From: Glossina fuscipes
Lineage: Eukaryota; Arthropoda; Insecta; Diptera; Glossinidae
Reading direction: 5' to 3'
NCBI RefSeq assembly: GCF_014805625.2
Contig: NW_023998416.1
Span: forward strand, 17,462,877 to 17,526,876
Length of the DNA: 64,000 nt
The notes under the pieces are model-generated. The model saw nothing but the letters and a program-made list of their open reading frames with translations. It was not told where the DNA came from and searched no databases. Shown piece by piece: positions 12,070 through 24,763 of the stretch; the first letter of the stretch is position 1; each line of letters opens with the position of its first letter. The translations under genes were made by a program, and so were the position numbers.

Positions 12070-15000
12070 ATTGTTATAACATCGTTTCAAGAGACTGAGT
12101 TATATGATATAATAAATTAATCTCATTATAAGGAAATCTGGTCAAAGTCACCAGATATGTAATGAAAGTGCAAGTTTCTGTATGCGAAGAAATACAGATA
12201 AAAAACCTGCTTAGCATGGAGAGACTAATATACAAACAAATAGAATTAATAATAGAATTCTTGTAAATAAATATTACAACAACAATATGTAAAAAATATT
12301 AATTTATTTATTTAGATCAGAAACGACCCCCACGTAATCACCAGTTTTTCTTAAACCAACCAAGGAGAATGAATAGAATCACATTGTTTGAATAAATCCA
12401 TGTATGTATATAAGAGCGGTCCTTAACTGTTTTCACATTTTAGAAAATAAACTCCGTTTTTGTTTTTCTTGCAATTTCCACAAATATATCCAATTTTCAT
12501 CAAAAAAGTGGACTTAAAGGTAGTGAATATACTTTTATGAAATATACTTTTTCTTGAAATATGAATAATATTTTTACACTCCTAGAAGACAATGGCAGAG
12601 GAATTAGATTTAATAAAAATACTAAGTAAAGGCTCCAATTTTAGCTGTATATGCATATAACACATGATTAAATACGTTCGTGCGATGATATATAGTTGTC
12701 GCCACTACTGACGAGTTCATATAATTGACATATTTATCCATGCGTTGTTGAATCCAATTTCTTCCTTGAAATTCTCAAATTCTTTGCCTCTCAAATAACT
12801 CGACGTACAATGGCTGTCATTGTTAAGTGTCACGATAATTAAGACTTAAGATAAAAGATATAAAAATGATATAATCATGCAATCCCGACATTTTTTTTTT
12901 GATGATAGACGCAGGGTTTTCTGGGAATTATTGGCACAATAAATTTTCTGGATGCGCGGTTTTCTTAGCGGCTTCCCCGCTTCTTTTCGTTTCGTTTCGC
13001 TTTTCGACTTTTCAAAGCTTATCATTTCACAAGAGAAGAAGGCTTGCAAGTCGTATACGCATTTTTTTAAAACTCAAATTAGTTACGGTGGTGGTAGGTC
13101 CTCTAGTATCAATATATGATGTCATAAATCCATGCTATAGTCGACCACCGAAATGCTTTAAGGATTTCATAATATTCCCAAATACGTAAAAAAGCAAAAT
13201 ATGCGTGCAATGCATGGGGGGCGAGAATCTTGGAGCCACTGCTTGATTTTCTAAGAAAATGTGGATTTACTTGCAACTTGATAGGAATTTGCTTTTGTGT
13301 CAAATTGAAGAACTGAAAGACTCTTATAAGTGCTTGAAATAAGGCTTATCTACTTACCAACTAGCCCTGAGAGAAATTAAGTTTTTGAGAAATAAATACA
13401 ATGAAAAAAATAATCAGGAAAGATCGCTCGCCTATCCCACAAAGAAATCGAGTTTTTGAAACTGAACTACATTTAAAATTAAAAGCATCAATACATTCTT
13501 TCCTTAACATGTTTGAAATCGCCTCACTTTATGAAATCGACATTTAAAACTTTGAAATAAGTTGAGCAAAACTGTGGACAGAGTGACATCTTATAGGCAA
13601 GAACAGCTCCAATCTATTTATTACAAATACACATAAATGCTCGGGTGCTTGCATAAGACATAGGTAATCTTGAACTTCTGCTCTAGACCTGATCACAATT
13701 ACGTCTCATTTATCTCAGCAATAGCTTCATACAACTATATATATATTTACTAAATATTACATGCAGTGCAGTGGCAACTTAAGTGCTTTGGTGTTTTAGT
13801 GCTTCAGAATCCTTATAATTTAAAGATTTGTATATAAATCATAAACGTTTTTTGTTTTGTTTTTATCTAGTTGATGATTGACAACTTTTATGTGAGTTTT
13901 AATGTGTGATCTTTTTTACCCTAATTTTCGTTAAGCAATTAACAGTAATTAGTACTATAGTTATATGTTAAATACGGCCACACCCAAATTCTGTTCAGTT
14001 ATTAGTTCCGTTTATGATTTTCTTAAGTACATGTTGTTAATATTTGTAATGCTATTTAGAATTTAGTATAGTTGGTTGGCAAGAAAGTTTTATGTGCAGA
14101 AATACTTTTATACCAAAAAAGAAAAACAATCTTAATCATTGTGCATTTAACAATTGGTCCCTAAAGGCTTTTTGCCTTCTATGACGATTTAATGATTTCA
14201 TATGTAATTGGACATCAGATCAACAAAAGCGACACTAAATTATTATGCTCACTAGAAGTTTTTTCGAGCAGACATTTCTCCAAACTTGCATAGACATAAT
14301 CGACACCGTGGCTGTAAGAGAAGTGAGACATTGTTTGGCGTTCTTTTCCTTTCGATCCTCTCACTCGGTCATAATTCACCTCGCACAACTGTCAGTATAA
14401 TGCAGCACGGAGTGGACTTGCATGCTCCCTTGGTTCTTTTTTTTTTTTTTTTTGAATATGGAGTGTAAATGGACTAAGTCAAGGAGATGTATCGCTTATA
14501 TGTTCAGATTGATTATAGTTAATATAGCGTCATGTTACATGCGATTAGGTAGTAATGTACGATTTAGAATTTTAGGTCAAGCAACTGGCAGAGATCCGTA
14601 GGCTTAGACGGATTACATCGACGAGCGCAATGCCCGAAACCTAAATCTCTTTCATCTTATTACATTTATTAGATTCTTGTCTTGGCTTAGTATTTGTCCT
14701 TATGATAAGCCTCTGTTGCTAAATTGTTGCATTTCATTGCAATTGCTGACCCTCTCTGGATTGATAACTTCATTTGTATTCTGCATTCCCTAGTTTGCAT
14801 CGTAATCCGAATGGTTCGTACATCGCTTTGCTAATTATGCAAATCGATTGCTTATTTTTGTCTTATGGTCCTTTATTGGCTATTGCAGCTCCTTCTCTCG
14901 TCTGTTGCATTCCGTATTGGTTGTAAAAGGTGTGAGCCCGTTTCTGTAATTTTGATTAATGTGGAACTCGTGCTGGCTTTACTTGGTCTATTGTTAGTTG

Positions 15001-18000
15001 TACTAATTCTTGAAAGCCATGTTGCTTATATATACTTCTTTGCCTAGCTTGTGTGGACTGTACATATATTCGCATGATACGAAAGTATCTGAACTTATTT
15101 ATATAACGCGACTTGTTCGTGTAACAAACGTTTGCTTCTTTCTTTCTTCCTTGTTTTGCATTCCTTGAGTGTTGCTCGCCGCCTTAAAGCTTCTTTGTCC
15201 TATTCGTATCCATAACTGGGCTTGCCCGAACCTGAAGTACTCTCCGTTTCTTTTTCACTCCTTGCATGCGCTTTCTCTCTCTCATTCTCTCTCCTTCTTT
15301 ATGGCTTGTTGCTCTAGCCATATGGCAGTCTTCAATTCGTCCGGAAGCTTCCTACGATGTTTTCAGAGATTTTCAAGTTTTGTGTGAGACACATTTAATT
15401 TCTCTATCACTTAGCCACATGGGGAACTTAATTATGAAAGTAAAACGTCGGTCGCCTCCAAAGGAGTAATCTTTGCGTGTCGTACGCGCTCCGTTCTGCT
15501 GGGAATTTCCTTCACCTGCTATCCGTTAGTAAACGTCAGCTTGTTTGCTTTCCTAACGAAAAAAAAGAATAAAAAGCGGCAAATATAGGTCACCTTGCGC
15601 GCCGTCCTAAAGATAACCTTCAATTTTCTACAATTTTAATTTAACTGAAATCGAATGAGAAAATGCAAAAATTCGCACAGCTCATTACCTACTCAAGGAG
15701 ACCGAAAGCACTTTCCTGCCAATATAATAAATATATCAGAATAATTATTTATGGACAAAGTTAAGCATACGTTTAACGGGAGCAATTTGTAATTAATTTA
15801 TGCAAATAGTTTACAAAAAGTATTTCACAGTTGTTTTTCTTCCCCTCTTGTCCCTGCGCGCTTCTGTACTTATGTGATTAAGAAAAAGCATTTGTTCTTA
15901 ACTGCAAAATATAAAAGTGGGGCGTTTATTACTTTCGTTTTTACTCGAACTTGGATGCATTATAATTTTTCTAACGTATAAAAATGTGTGATTAATGGCT
16001 ATAGTTATATATATAGAATTGTTGCACTATATAAAGAAGGTTTCTGCCAATTATAATTTTGCCATTCGCTTTTCGATATGCAGAAGCAAGCGTGAACTGT
16101 TTGAAAATGTACGTATAGTGTGCATGGAATTCTCATAGTTTTAATTTTCAAAGAAAATGTCGAATATTCATTGGAAAAAAAATCGAAAAAGAAAACTCGG
16201 CAAAAATACCGTTAATTTTCCGAATTAAATTTTAAAATCGGTACAGTGCGTCCGAAACCGTAGAGCTTCCCTATCAAAGTTGTATAGATATTTTGCGCTA
16301 AATGCTCAAAAGATTAGAATGCATATATGCAGTAAATGCCATATTTGTTTATAGAGTAACTTTATTCTTTATATTTGATCAATAAATTTTTTAAGAGAAG
16401 GTATTATTTATACCGCGTTTGGACGTTTTATCACAAAGTTCGAAGCGGACGGCAATACTGAACCTATTATATACATTTTGTAGCGTCTCCTCTCGTCTTG
16501 TCAAATTTTTTGCTATAAGATATAATAATATGTCTCTGAAAATCGGCCTGAATTTAAGTGTAACCTTAAGTTTCGATCTTGTCGAAATATGGCTTTTAAC
16601 ATTTCAATGTTCAAGTTTCGGCATAAGTAGTAGTTGGAGCTTTCCAAACCGTCCGAAAGGCGTATATGTTTAAGCAGCGTCCACTTTCGTTAAGATGTGA
16701 ATTGTAATTGATATTGAGGAGATATACATATAGTATTCTTTGTAGATGCAATTACCTTGTTTATGATATGCATGCTCTCGATTTGTGATCGGCGCGGCGG
16801 CTTCTTTATTGCAGAAGACGATGCACAGAAGCCGCCTTAAGGTCTGAATTGCAGGTGACTGTTGTTCCTTAGCTCGTCGATAATTAGCGTACTGTCCAAA
16901 CACAAATCATCCCATTTAGCGGCACACTCGTCCTAAACTGAATAGCCATCTTCAACTGTTTTTTTCTTGCGTTCTACCAGTCCGCATTACCAAAACTTTG
17001 CTGAGTGCAAGACGCGTAGTGGCGATAAGTTATACATACCTTTTTCAATTGAAATGTAGGGCATGCGATATTTTGGGGCTCCAAGCCACTCCGTAAGAGG
17101 TACTAGGTCTCTGGATCACGATTGTGGTTTGGAGCTATGATAGCAACGTAGAGACCATATTTAAGTGACAGAGCTGAATACTTTTCTTTTGGAACAATCT
17201 AACTTGCATTAAATTGATCGGCTTGATATGGTAGCTGTTTAATTGCAATTTCCTGCACAAAAACATAAATAAGTTAAACAGAGTTATTCGGGGAAATCAT
17301 TGATTAAATTAATTCTCTTGTTGCTGAAAATGCTGCTCATGCATTTACCATTCAAGCTGAGGTGCTAGAAACGCTTTACGTTATGTCTTAGAACTTCTAT
17401 AGAATCTCTATACTAAGAATAAATACTTTTTAATGGCAGATATAATATTTATTTTTTGCTTTCAAAATTTGCGAAATTTCCTAGAAAGGTGGATGTGGAA
17501 TATGATAAATTCTAATCTGTCAATTTAAGTGTTGGAGAGTTGGCGTGAGAAATACAATGTCGAGATACTTTTGAGGTAGGAGTGCAAAGTGCTAAGTCTG
17601 CTATGCTTGTGCACTACAAGGCAATATATTTTAAAAAGTCGTACTAAACTAGTGAGCAATTATTTATCATTTTAATGGTTAAACGTCGTACTATGTCAAT
17701 AAAATTAATTATATGTAAAGACATGCATGTAATGAAAAACTTGCCAACTATTACTATTATCGTTATTGCTACTTAATTAGATAGAGGAATAAATTCTAAC
17801 ATTAAAGTCTTAAAGCCCTGAGATTTGACCTTACGACCATGGGTTGTTAGTTAGGAGTTTCTTTGTCTACTCGACCACTCGGCCTAACTATTAATTTTAC
17901 TACTTTTCTCCGATCGACTACAATTCATAAAATGCTATCAGATTTTTCACTCAGCACAATGAATCATCTATAACTGACTTCCGAATTTTATGTAGAAGAA

Positions 18001-19290
18001 GAAGAGCTTTTTTTATCAGATCGCCATCTAAACAACAAGATAAGCCTGTTTTGGTATCCATTTAATTCTGGTAAAGACTTTTAATGAACTTTGGTTTAAT
18101 TAATTACGATTTTCATGTGGATATGTGCAATTAAAAATCATTTTCTGCGATAAATTATTTAATATTAATTATTTAACATTAATGATTGGCACCTGCAGTA
18201 AATCTCGTTACCATTACGAGAACGTATTCATTCCATCATTACCTTTTCACTTGCACACATTTGCTAACATATTTATGAGTTGTTTTATTAACTCTCCCTC
18301 TCGTAGGGCGATAATGATAAAATGGATATTATAAACACTCGCACTAACACTGGGCTAGAACTAACTGTAACACCTGTAATGTCAGCTATGATATTTGTTT
18401 ACATATGTTGTAATCGGTAATAATAAATCTCACTGACATATTAATTAGAACCAAACCACACCTCGTGTTTTTTACAGTTTTGCAGACTATAATTAGCTGC
18501 TAATTGAGTTTGATCGATAGAATTATTGCTTCGCATCAGAAGAACTCTTACACTTCTTGCCTTTACCATATTTGAAGCTAAGCCACTCTCATGAGACCAC
18601 GTAATAAGTAGCGATCATCGTCTTGAGATTGTAAATTGACATAAACAAGTCTGTCTACACATCTATCTGATTGCTTCGATCCTTTTAAATGCAGAAAATA
18701 AAACAGAAATTGTGCAAACTGCTGTAAAGAAAGATTGTTAAATCCTCATAAAAGTGCTTACAAAATAATGAAAATTCAAATGAAATATTTTGATAAGATA
18801 ATCTTTGTCTTAAGAATATTGAGATTGTCAAATCACTTGAGGAACTTTACAAGGCGATATGCAACTAATAATATTATGACTTATCTTCCAGAGAATATCA
18901 CTCCGCACGATATGAGAGCTGCTCTATTCATACAAAACTTTTCTCTAACTCTCAAATATGTTTCGGTAATGAATTTCGGGTACGAGAAGCGTTCTCTTTT
19001 TGATTAGTTGACAGAAAGTCGTCGATTACCAGATAGATAGATAAAAGACATGAGTTTTGGTCTTAATAATTTATAAGATGCGATTTTGACGTAGAAGACA
19101 AGAAAGACACTTCTTGGCGGTTGATTGCAAGTACTAATCGGCAATATGTAGGATAAAATAGACGAGGCTAGATAGTGCATGCTGATATTGTGTACAACTG
19201 CATAAACTTTATATTTATCAATAAAATTTATTGAAGTTTATTAGAGAAACCGAAAATTATACAAGCAAAAGTTTGATAATATAATGCAGG
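12070..19290. other. Intergenic stretch between cuticle genes 1 and 2
   Basis: No gene seen. The sequence is AT-rich, with a pyrimidine-rich, less AT-rich section at roughly 14.6-15.6 kb containing runs of CTCTCT (about 15.27-15.30 kb). Open frames there are short and biased by the T/C composition. No copy of the cuticle C-terminal motif and no convincing exon was found on either strand. Confidence 0.55.
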
Positions 19291-19292
19291 CT

Positions 19293-19298
19293 TTTATT
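19293..19298 (-). terminator. Likely poly(A) signal of cuticle gene 2
   Basis: AATAAA on the minus strand about 160 bp after the stop codon. A second AATAAA-containing stretch lies near 19.22 kb, so the exact site is uncertain. Confidence 0.45.
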
Positions 19299-19458
19299 CC
19301 ATAAGAAAATCTTGTATTATTTTATTATCCAAACTACCATATCATAAAAGAGAACGCTTCATGTAAAACCTGTTGGTGGAAAATAGTATGCTTTAAAGTA
19401 AAGTTATTAATGCATTATAAGGAAATTGAATGTTGTCATTATCGAAAATATCGAAGAA

Positions 19459-19875
19459 CTAGTGAGTGCCTGGGGCGGGAGCTACATTCACCGAAGTGGC
19501 TGAGTTAACATGGCCAGCCAAAGGTGCAGTATGAACAGCACCGCGTGTTTTAGCCACGTAAACGCCATGACCATAACCAGGGCCTTGACTTAAACCAATG
19601 CCGGGATAACCACCCCAAGCGCCATGACCAGCATATCCCCAAGGGGCACCCGCACTAAAATCGACAGCTCCATAAGCACCGTGCCAAGCACCGCCGTACG
19701 GAAAAGCTGCATCATGAGTCACATATGAGACGCCGGGAGCTACTTGAGCTGTCAGAAAAGAAGAGTGTACGTTGGCGGCAAGAGCCAAAATTACAATAGC
19801 GAAAATGGACTGAAACCCAGAGAAAATAATTTGAAAATATTTTATTTTGCACGTTTAATAACACATTACTTTCAT
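19459..19875 (-). CDS. Cuticle protein 2 of the cluster (Gly/Trp/Tyr/His-rich, Acp1-like)
   Basis: Exons are the complement of 19870-19875 (ATGAAA) and 19459-19809, with a 60 bp phase-0 intron (donor GTAATG, acceptor GGGTTTCAG). The product has 118 residues. It starts MKSIFAIVILALAANVHSS, a signal peptide. The centre, about residues 30-85, is rich in Gly, Ala, Trp, Tyr and His with GAPWGY and GAWGGYPGIGLSQGP. Residues 86-118 hold the family module (VAKTRGAVHTAPLAGHVNS, ending PAPGTH). The Gly/aromatic centre resembles that of gene 3, and the promoters of the two also match, so they are a recent duplicate pair. Its role is inferred: structural, secreted into cuticle. The TTG at 19788 is Leu inside the signal peptide, not a start. 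Confidence 0.92.
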
Positions 19876-19974
19876 TGTTGAAGGATAATAACTTGGCTTT
19901 ATGGTGCACTGGTATGAAATGTTCAATGAACGCCTTTTGATTTGATTCTGATCTTGTTAACAAAATTAGAGTAA

Positions 19975-19982
19975 CTTATATA
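19975..19982 (-). promoter_or_regulatory. TATA box of cuticle gene 2
   Basis: TATATAAG on the minus strand. TCAGAATC follows with its A at 19949, 33 bp from the first T, which predicts a leader of about 74 bases to the ATG at 19875. The surrounding 60 bp (for example GATTCTGAT and GTTAAC, read on the plus strand) matches the promoter of gene 3. Confidence 0.75.
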
Positions 19983-19991
19983 CAAAAAATT

Positions 19992-20010
19992 ATTGGTGTG
20001 GCACACCAAT
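19992..20010. promoter_or_regulatory. Perfect 9-bp-arm palindrome upstream of cuticle gene 2
   Basis: ATTGGTGTG-G-CACACCAAT, a perfect inverted repeat with a one-base centre, about 10 bp upstream of the TATA box. A related CCACACCAA lies upstream of gene 3 at about 24821-24829. It may be a binding site for a dimeric regulator or a zinc-finger protein; the function is inference only. Confidence 0.4.
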
Positions 20011-20019
20011 TATAACAAG

Positions 20020-23000
20020 AGCAAAAACAAAAAAAAAAAAAAAAAAATGCTAAGAAACCAAAATGAAAAAATATCAAACCTATAATCAAATTACCAAACC
20101 AAGCACTAATAATAACAAGAACAACAAGTTAGATATTCAATATTGTTGTACTACAAATATTTCTAATCGCGTTAATATGAACTATTAAAATATCATAACT
20201 GACGTTAATTGATGCATAACTATTTTCTATTTTCTACGTATTTCTTCTTTTACTTTCAAGAACTCGGGGTGGTACGCGCGGATTAAAATGAAAAAAAATC
20301 AAAGATTTGCTTAAAACCAAAGATTTGCTTACACTAATATGCATTTTAAGCCCACACCCTCGCCGCAATTTATTGCTATGCAAGCCAGATTTGATTCAAA
20401 ATTATTGATTTTATTCAATGCATGTCAAAAATGAACCTTAATCCCACAAATTAATATTTTTATGACAGACAAGTACATATAAGTTCGCTTAAGGAGATTA
20501 CATCATGCAAAAAAAATTCCATGGACTTATGCAGAATAAGTGCACCTGTTAACTTCAAATCAAATTAAATATTGCTAGAATAAATTCTTGTTACCGTTAC
20601 TGGGTCTAAAGTTTTCTAAAATTGAAAACCTTAAAATTTTGAAGTCTATATACAGAAATGGCGATCACGGCCATTAACGTCACGCTCAGTGGTTCTATAT
20701 TAGGAAGTAGTTTCAGATTAACAGAGAGCACCGAATTAGCGAATTTTTGCAAGTACTGCCGAGGGAGCCTACATCTTCAGTTAAGTTCCGGCTTAGCGCT
20801 AAAGTATGCAATATTTATAATACGATTGATATCGTGTGACTGAATGCCGTCTGGGCCTTATTCCTTGCATGATCAAGTAATTTATCTTCTTGTAAAATCT
20901 TTCGTTCACCTTTTATGACTCTCTCTTCTTTTCTACTCACTTTGCCACCATTTCCCATCCAACTTAGAAATATTTCATTATAAACTTTCTTTACGCTCAT
21001 TTATAGCATTTGACAAAGCACTCGCAATATAGTTAATAGAGAGTTAAGTTATTTTAAAAAGCTCCCCTTTTCTTTCCCCTGAAATCTCGACGTCTCAGAC
21101 GTGAGTATGCAAGCCGTTTTTGCAGGCCCAGTTTTCTGTAAATGCAAATTACAGATCAGACAATTATTTGAAGCTTTGTATAAATATTCATCACATCGGA
21201 ACCTCGATAGACAAATTGATGCTAGTTCTATTTTTCAGTCGTATACGACAGCATTTACAATAGATGGCCTTCACAAAACCCACACAATATGGGAAAAGTA
21301 CATTTGACTAACCTAAAACGACAAGCACCTATTTCTCTGCCCACATATGTATGCCCACAATGACCAAAAAATTATAATCTATAGTACATATCAGCCATTC
21401 GTGTTAAATTTGGACTTAATAATAGATTAAAGGAAAAGAGCGTGGCATTTTTTCACTTTCGTGAAGGGAAATTTCGCCAGAGTGAAAAGAATGCATGAAG
21501 ACGCTCAAATTAATTATTTATTATTAATTATTATTAAGTATTAACTTAACTTATTTTCAAGTACTAACTGGGTTTGTGGTACATTTTTACAGCTAAGAAA
21601 AGTTTTACCTCCAATAAAAAGCGTATCGGTGTGAACATACAGCGCAAACATCGAACAAGTTAGAAAATTTTATTCGATTGCGATCAATACTTTCCTACCT
21701 ATCACCGTTATCCGGTAAAAGTTTAAAAAGAGTGGAAAATATAAATTTACATATTGTATAACATTTTGTGGGCGTGGTTGTTTTTTTCTACTTTTGTAGA
21801 ATAGTTTTGTTGAACATTATATCGTCTATATCTTCTAGTTTATGGGAAACCTGCAAAAGACATGGAGAACAAAGGTTTACTCACTTTTGGTTGTATAGAC
21901 AGTAGGTGTTGGAAGCATGTTTTTTTTACCTCTTTGGGCGATTTTCGACCTTTTCTCCAATATCGTAGGCGATATCTTTTTTTTGCGAACCAGAAGAACA
22001 TGGGGCACTGGCTAACAGATGGACAGATGATCAGACGAACAGACGGACATGCTTAGGGACATTCGAAATTTGAAACTGTGCAAGAATTTGTATACTTTAT
22101 GGGACTTTGACTCTTGCTTCTACACGTTATATAGGTAATGAAAAGAAATTAAATGGTTATATACTATAATATTGAATGAGCGAGGTCAACTCTTCCAATT
22201 TTCATACAAGCACTGCAATATCTCGCATAGAATACATGTTCAAGTTTTTGTAGATTTATTTGCTAAGAGTAATCAGAATAAAATCATTTTTAGACTCCTT
22301 TTACAAAACAGAGGTTCAGACGGACAGACGGGCATGTCTAAATCGATTTGAAATTTGAGTCTGTCAAAAATATATATATCTTGTGGGGCCTCTGAAGCTT
22401 CCTTCCAGGCGCTGCAGACGTTTTGACAAAATGAATGTCTTCCGAAAGGAGTCTTTAAACAGGGAAGCCACTGTACATGTTTCTAAATTTAATTTTTTTA
22501 TTACGGTTTAAAAACTCGTGACTTTCCACTCATACTTGGATAGCAATATGATGGGTATTTCAAACTATAAGCACATGCTTCCTGAGACGCAATGTTTGAA
22601 GATATTATGCTGCGTAACTCCAAGAGTTTTAATTTTTTTCACTTGAATTTTTAACAATATCTTTAAAATAACAGCCTCAAAGAGAGCACAGGGGAAATGT
22701 CGATAAGTTAAATATTATTTGCGAATAAAAAAAAGTTTGTCTTTTTCAAGTTGAAAATTCATGAAAAATGAAGGTTTGAGTTTAAACTCTTGCCATCACA
22801 CAACAATCAATGTGCGTAAAATCCTCGCAGTACTCCGCTAATTGCGAACACATAGAGTGTTAAATGGTTTCGCTTGATACAAATTTGGACCAAGTACATT
22901 ACGCTCCGTAGAGATTCGAGATGCTAATATTTTTTGATATTTTTCAAAAGTCATTTTTATTTTTTAATAATTGATTTTATGTATGCTGAAGCGCTTCTAT

Positions 23001-23270
23001 TATCGTTGTCATCTAAAAAAATTTTTACAAAAATCCTTTTTTTTAACCTTTTGCGGGAAAACTCGATTGACTTTTGATAGAGAAGTTAATCGACGCCGTC
23101 AGATCGAGAAATTTGCATAGTTTACTATCAAATTGAAGAAAAATAACAATTTTTTAGTTCTTTTTTTTCGATTTCTTTCGATTTGTATTGCATTTGTTTA
23201 TTTACAGTTAAAGAGTGTTATAAACTAAGACTTTGTTTAGAAAGTTTATAATGATATTGTTGATGGTGTC
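20020..23270. other. Intergenic stretch between cuticle genes 2 and 3
   Basis: No gene seen. It contains a poly(A) tract near 20.03 kb, a short direct duplication of CAAAGATTTGCTTA at about 20300 and 20318, and two neighbouring copies of the family A dispersed repeat at about 21.7-22.45 kb. No spliced ORF could be supported. Confidence 0.55.
21700..22450 (+). repeat. Two adjacent copies of dispersed repeat family A
   Basis: The first copy includes GTGGGCGTGGTTG, then CAGACGAACAGACGGACATGC, then TGTATACTTTATGGGACTTTGA. The second includes CAGACGGACAGACGGGCATG, TCTAAATCGATTTGAAATTTGA, then TTGTGGGGCCTCTGAAGC, CTTCC and ACGTTTTGACAAAATGAAT. The order of blocks is the same as in the better-preserved copy at 61.2-61.9 kb. 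Neither encodes anything recognisable. Confidence 0.7.
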
Positions 23271-23292
23271 GTTGTTGTTGTTGTTGTTGTTG
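23271..23292 (+). repeat. (GTT)n microsatellite
   Basis: Seven uninterrupted GTT units, about 290 bp beyond the 3' end of cuticle gene 3. Confidence 0.85.
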
Positions 23293-23580
23293 CAGAAAAA
23301 AAATTTATACTCTTCTTGTGATGTTTGTTGGTGGATCTCATATCTAAACAGGACACTTGTTCTAATTGGTACCCTGGCCAAAGACTAAACTGAGATGTTT
23401 ATAAAATGAGTGTGTGTGCCATAAAAAAGAAAATCTAAAGTGACAGTATTTAAAAGGACCTCTCCTTTTAAGGAAAAAAAGATAGATAATAGAAGTGAGT
23501 TGTAAGAATTGTGCAGTTTTTACGCGCTTGTTTCCGAAGCAATGATCACAGTGTAGTTGAAGCAGCAAAGCGTAGTCAAC

Positions 23581-24637
23581 TTAATGAGTGCCAGGTGCGG
23601 GTGCTACGTTTACAGCAGTTGCAGAATTCAAATGACCAGCAAGAGGGGCGGTATGAACAGCACCACGGGTTTTGGCTACATAAACACCGTGACCATGAGC
23701 ACCAGCATAGGCAGGACCTTGACTCAATGCAATACCGGGATAACCTCCCCAAGCGCCGTGAGCACCATATCCCCAGGGAGCACCAACGCTAACGTCGACA
23801 GCAGCAGGAGCGCCATGCCAAGCTCCAGCCCATGGACCAGCCCAACCGGCACCCCAGTGACCACCCCAAGCTAAAGCAGGTCCGTATGCGGATGATTGCA
23901 CGCCAACAGCAAGAGCCAACAAGACAATAGCAAAAGCAAACTGAAACATATACATAAAGGATTACGTTTTCTTTTTGATTGATTTTGGCAATTAAATCGT
24001 TTAAGGTAAGCGTTCGATCTTATCCTTCTAACATCAACTGTAAAGAAAGTCCTTTCCAATAATTAAGCAAAGAAATAAGATATTAGTCTAAGTAGTGTGA
24101 AAAAACATTAAGATCCTTAACGAAATATCATTAAATGTCAATCTGACTTTAGGTAAGTCCGCGCTTTATTATACCAAGTGTTTGAGGATCAATTTTTGGA
24201 TCGATTTAACTTGATTGGCGCTGGGTGTGTATGGTTTTTCTTGTATTCAATCTCCAGGTTGCATCTTTTGATACATTGATGTGTTTTAGCCCAAGCAGGA
24301 ACGTTATTGGAAACAATTCGGACAGGACCACTTTTTCGATTAATTTCCTTGTAACACCTCACTTTAAAAGGTCGGTACACGGATACCCGTAGGGTAGTGT
24401 AAGGTATCTAATGCCTTGCTTTAGTGTTTTTACCTATCTTTCTTTATTTCTTTGTAAAGCTTTTTCGTACAAAAGTTGTAAATCTCCTTTGTTTTATTTA
24501 AGACCTATTTAAGGTTTTTTTATACGCCTTCGACTATCAGTTTTTCTCCTTTCAAACGGTTTTGAGTTGTATTTTTTTTTTTTTTTTTTATTAATTTATC
24601 CTTTTTTTTTAAAGCAAACTTTTAAACGTACCTTCAT
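23581..24637 (-). CDS. Cuticle protein 3 of the cluster (Gly/Trp/Ala-rich, Acp1-like)
   Basis: Exons are the complement of 24632-24637 (ATGAAG) and 23581-23940, with a 691 bp phase-0 intron (donor GTACGT, acceptor TATGTTTCAG), the longest in the cluster. The product is 121 residues. Signal peptide MKFAFAIVLLALAVGVQSS; a centre rich in Gly, Trp, Ala and His (GGHWGAGWAGPWAG, GAPWGYGAHGAWGGYPG); and the module VAKTRGAVHTAPLAGHLNS at residues 89-121, ending PAPGTH. An unspliced frame would open with MYMFQ from intron sequence, but the TATA box and initiator beside the distant ATGAAG, homologous to those of gene 2, make the spliced model much better. Probably a secreted adult cuticle structural protein and a duplicate of gene 2. 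Confidence 0.88.
24200..24400 (+). repeat. Dispersed repeat family B fragment inside the intron of cuticle gene 3
   Basis: TTGTATTCAATCTCCAGGTTGCATCTTTTGATACATTGATG followed by CGGACAGGACCACTTTTTCG and TTTAAAAGGTCGG matches the block order of the copies near 4.2, 34.5 and 44.5 kb. The 14-base GGACCACTTTTTCG is identical in the 34.5 kb copy. Insertion of this element helps to explain why this intron is the longest of the five. Confidence 0.6.
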
Positions 24638-24755
24638 ATTGATGATGTTAGGGTAAGCAGATGAAGGATTCGAATTTTTTATTAAATTTGAAATCGTTGG
24701 TGTTTAATGAACGCTTTTCAACTTGATTCTGATTTGGTTAACGAAATTATGGCAA

Positions 24756-24763
24756 CTTTTATA
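24756..24763 (-). promoter_or_regulatory. TATA box of cuticle gene 3
   Basis: TATAAAAG on the minus strand. TCAGAATC follows with its A at 24730, again 33 bp from the first T, and the predicted leader to the ATG at 24637 is about 93 bases. The leader and promoter share GAACGC, GATTCTGAT and GTTAAC blocks (plus-strand reading) with gene 2. Confidence 0.78.

Noticed and set aside
23941..23955. Alternative start for cuticle gene 3 reading MYMFQ
   Set aside because: These bases are the end of the intron (TATGTTTCAG). The promoter and Met-Lys exon lie 0.7 kb further upstream, as in the paralogues.
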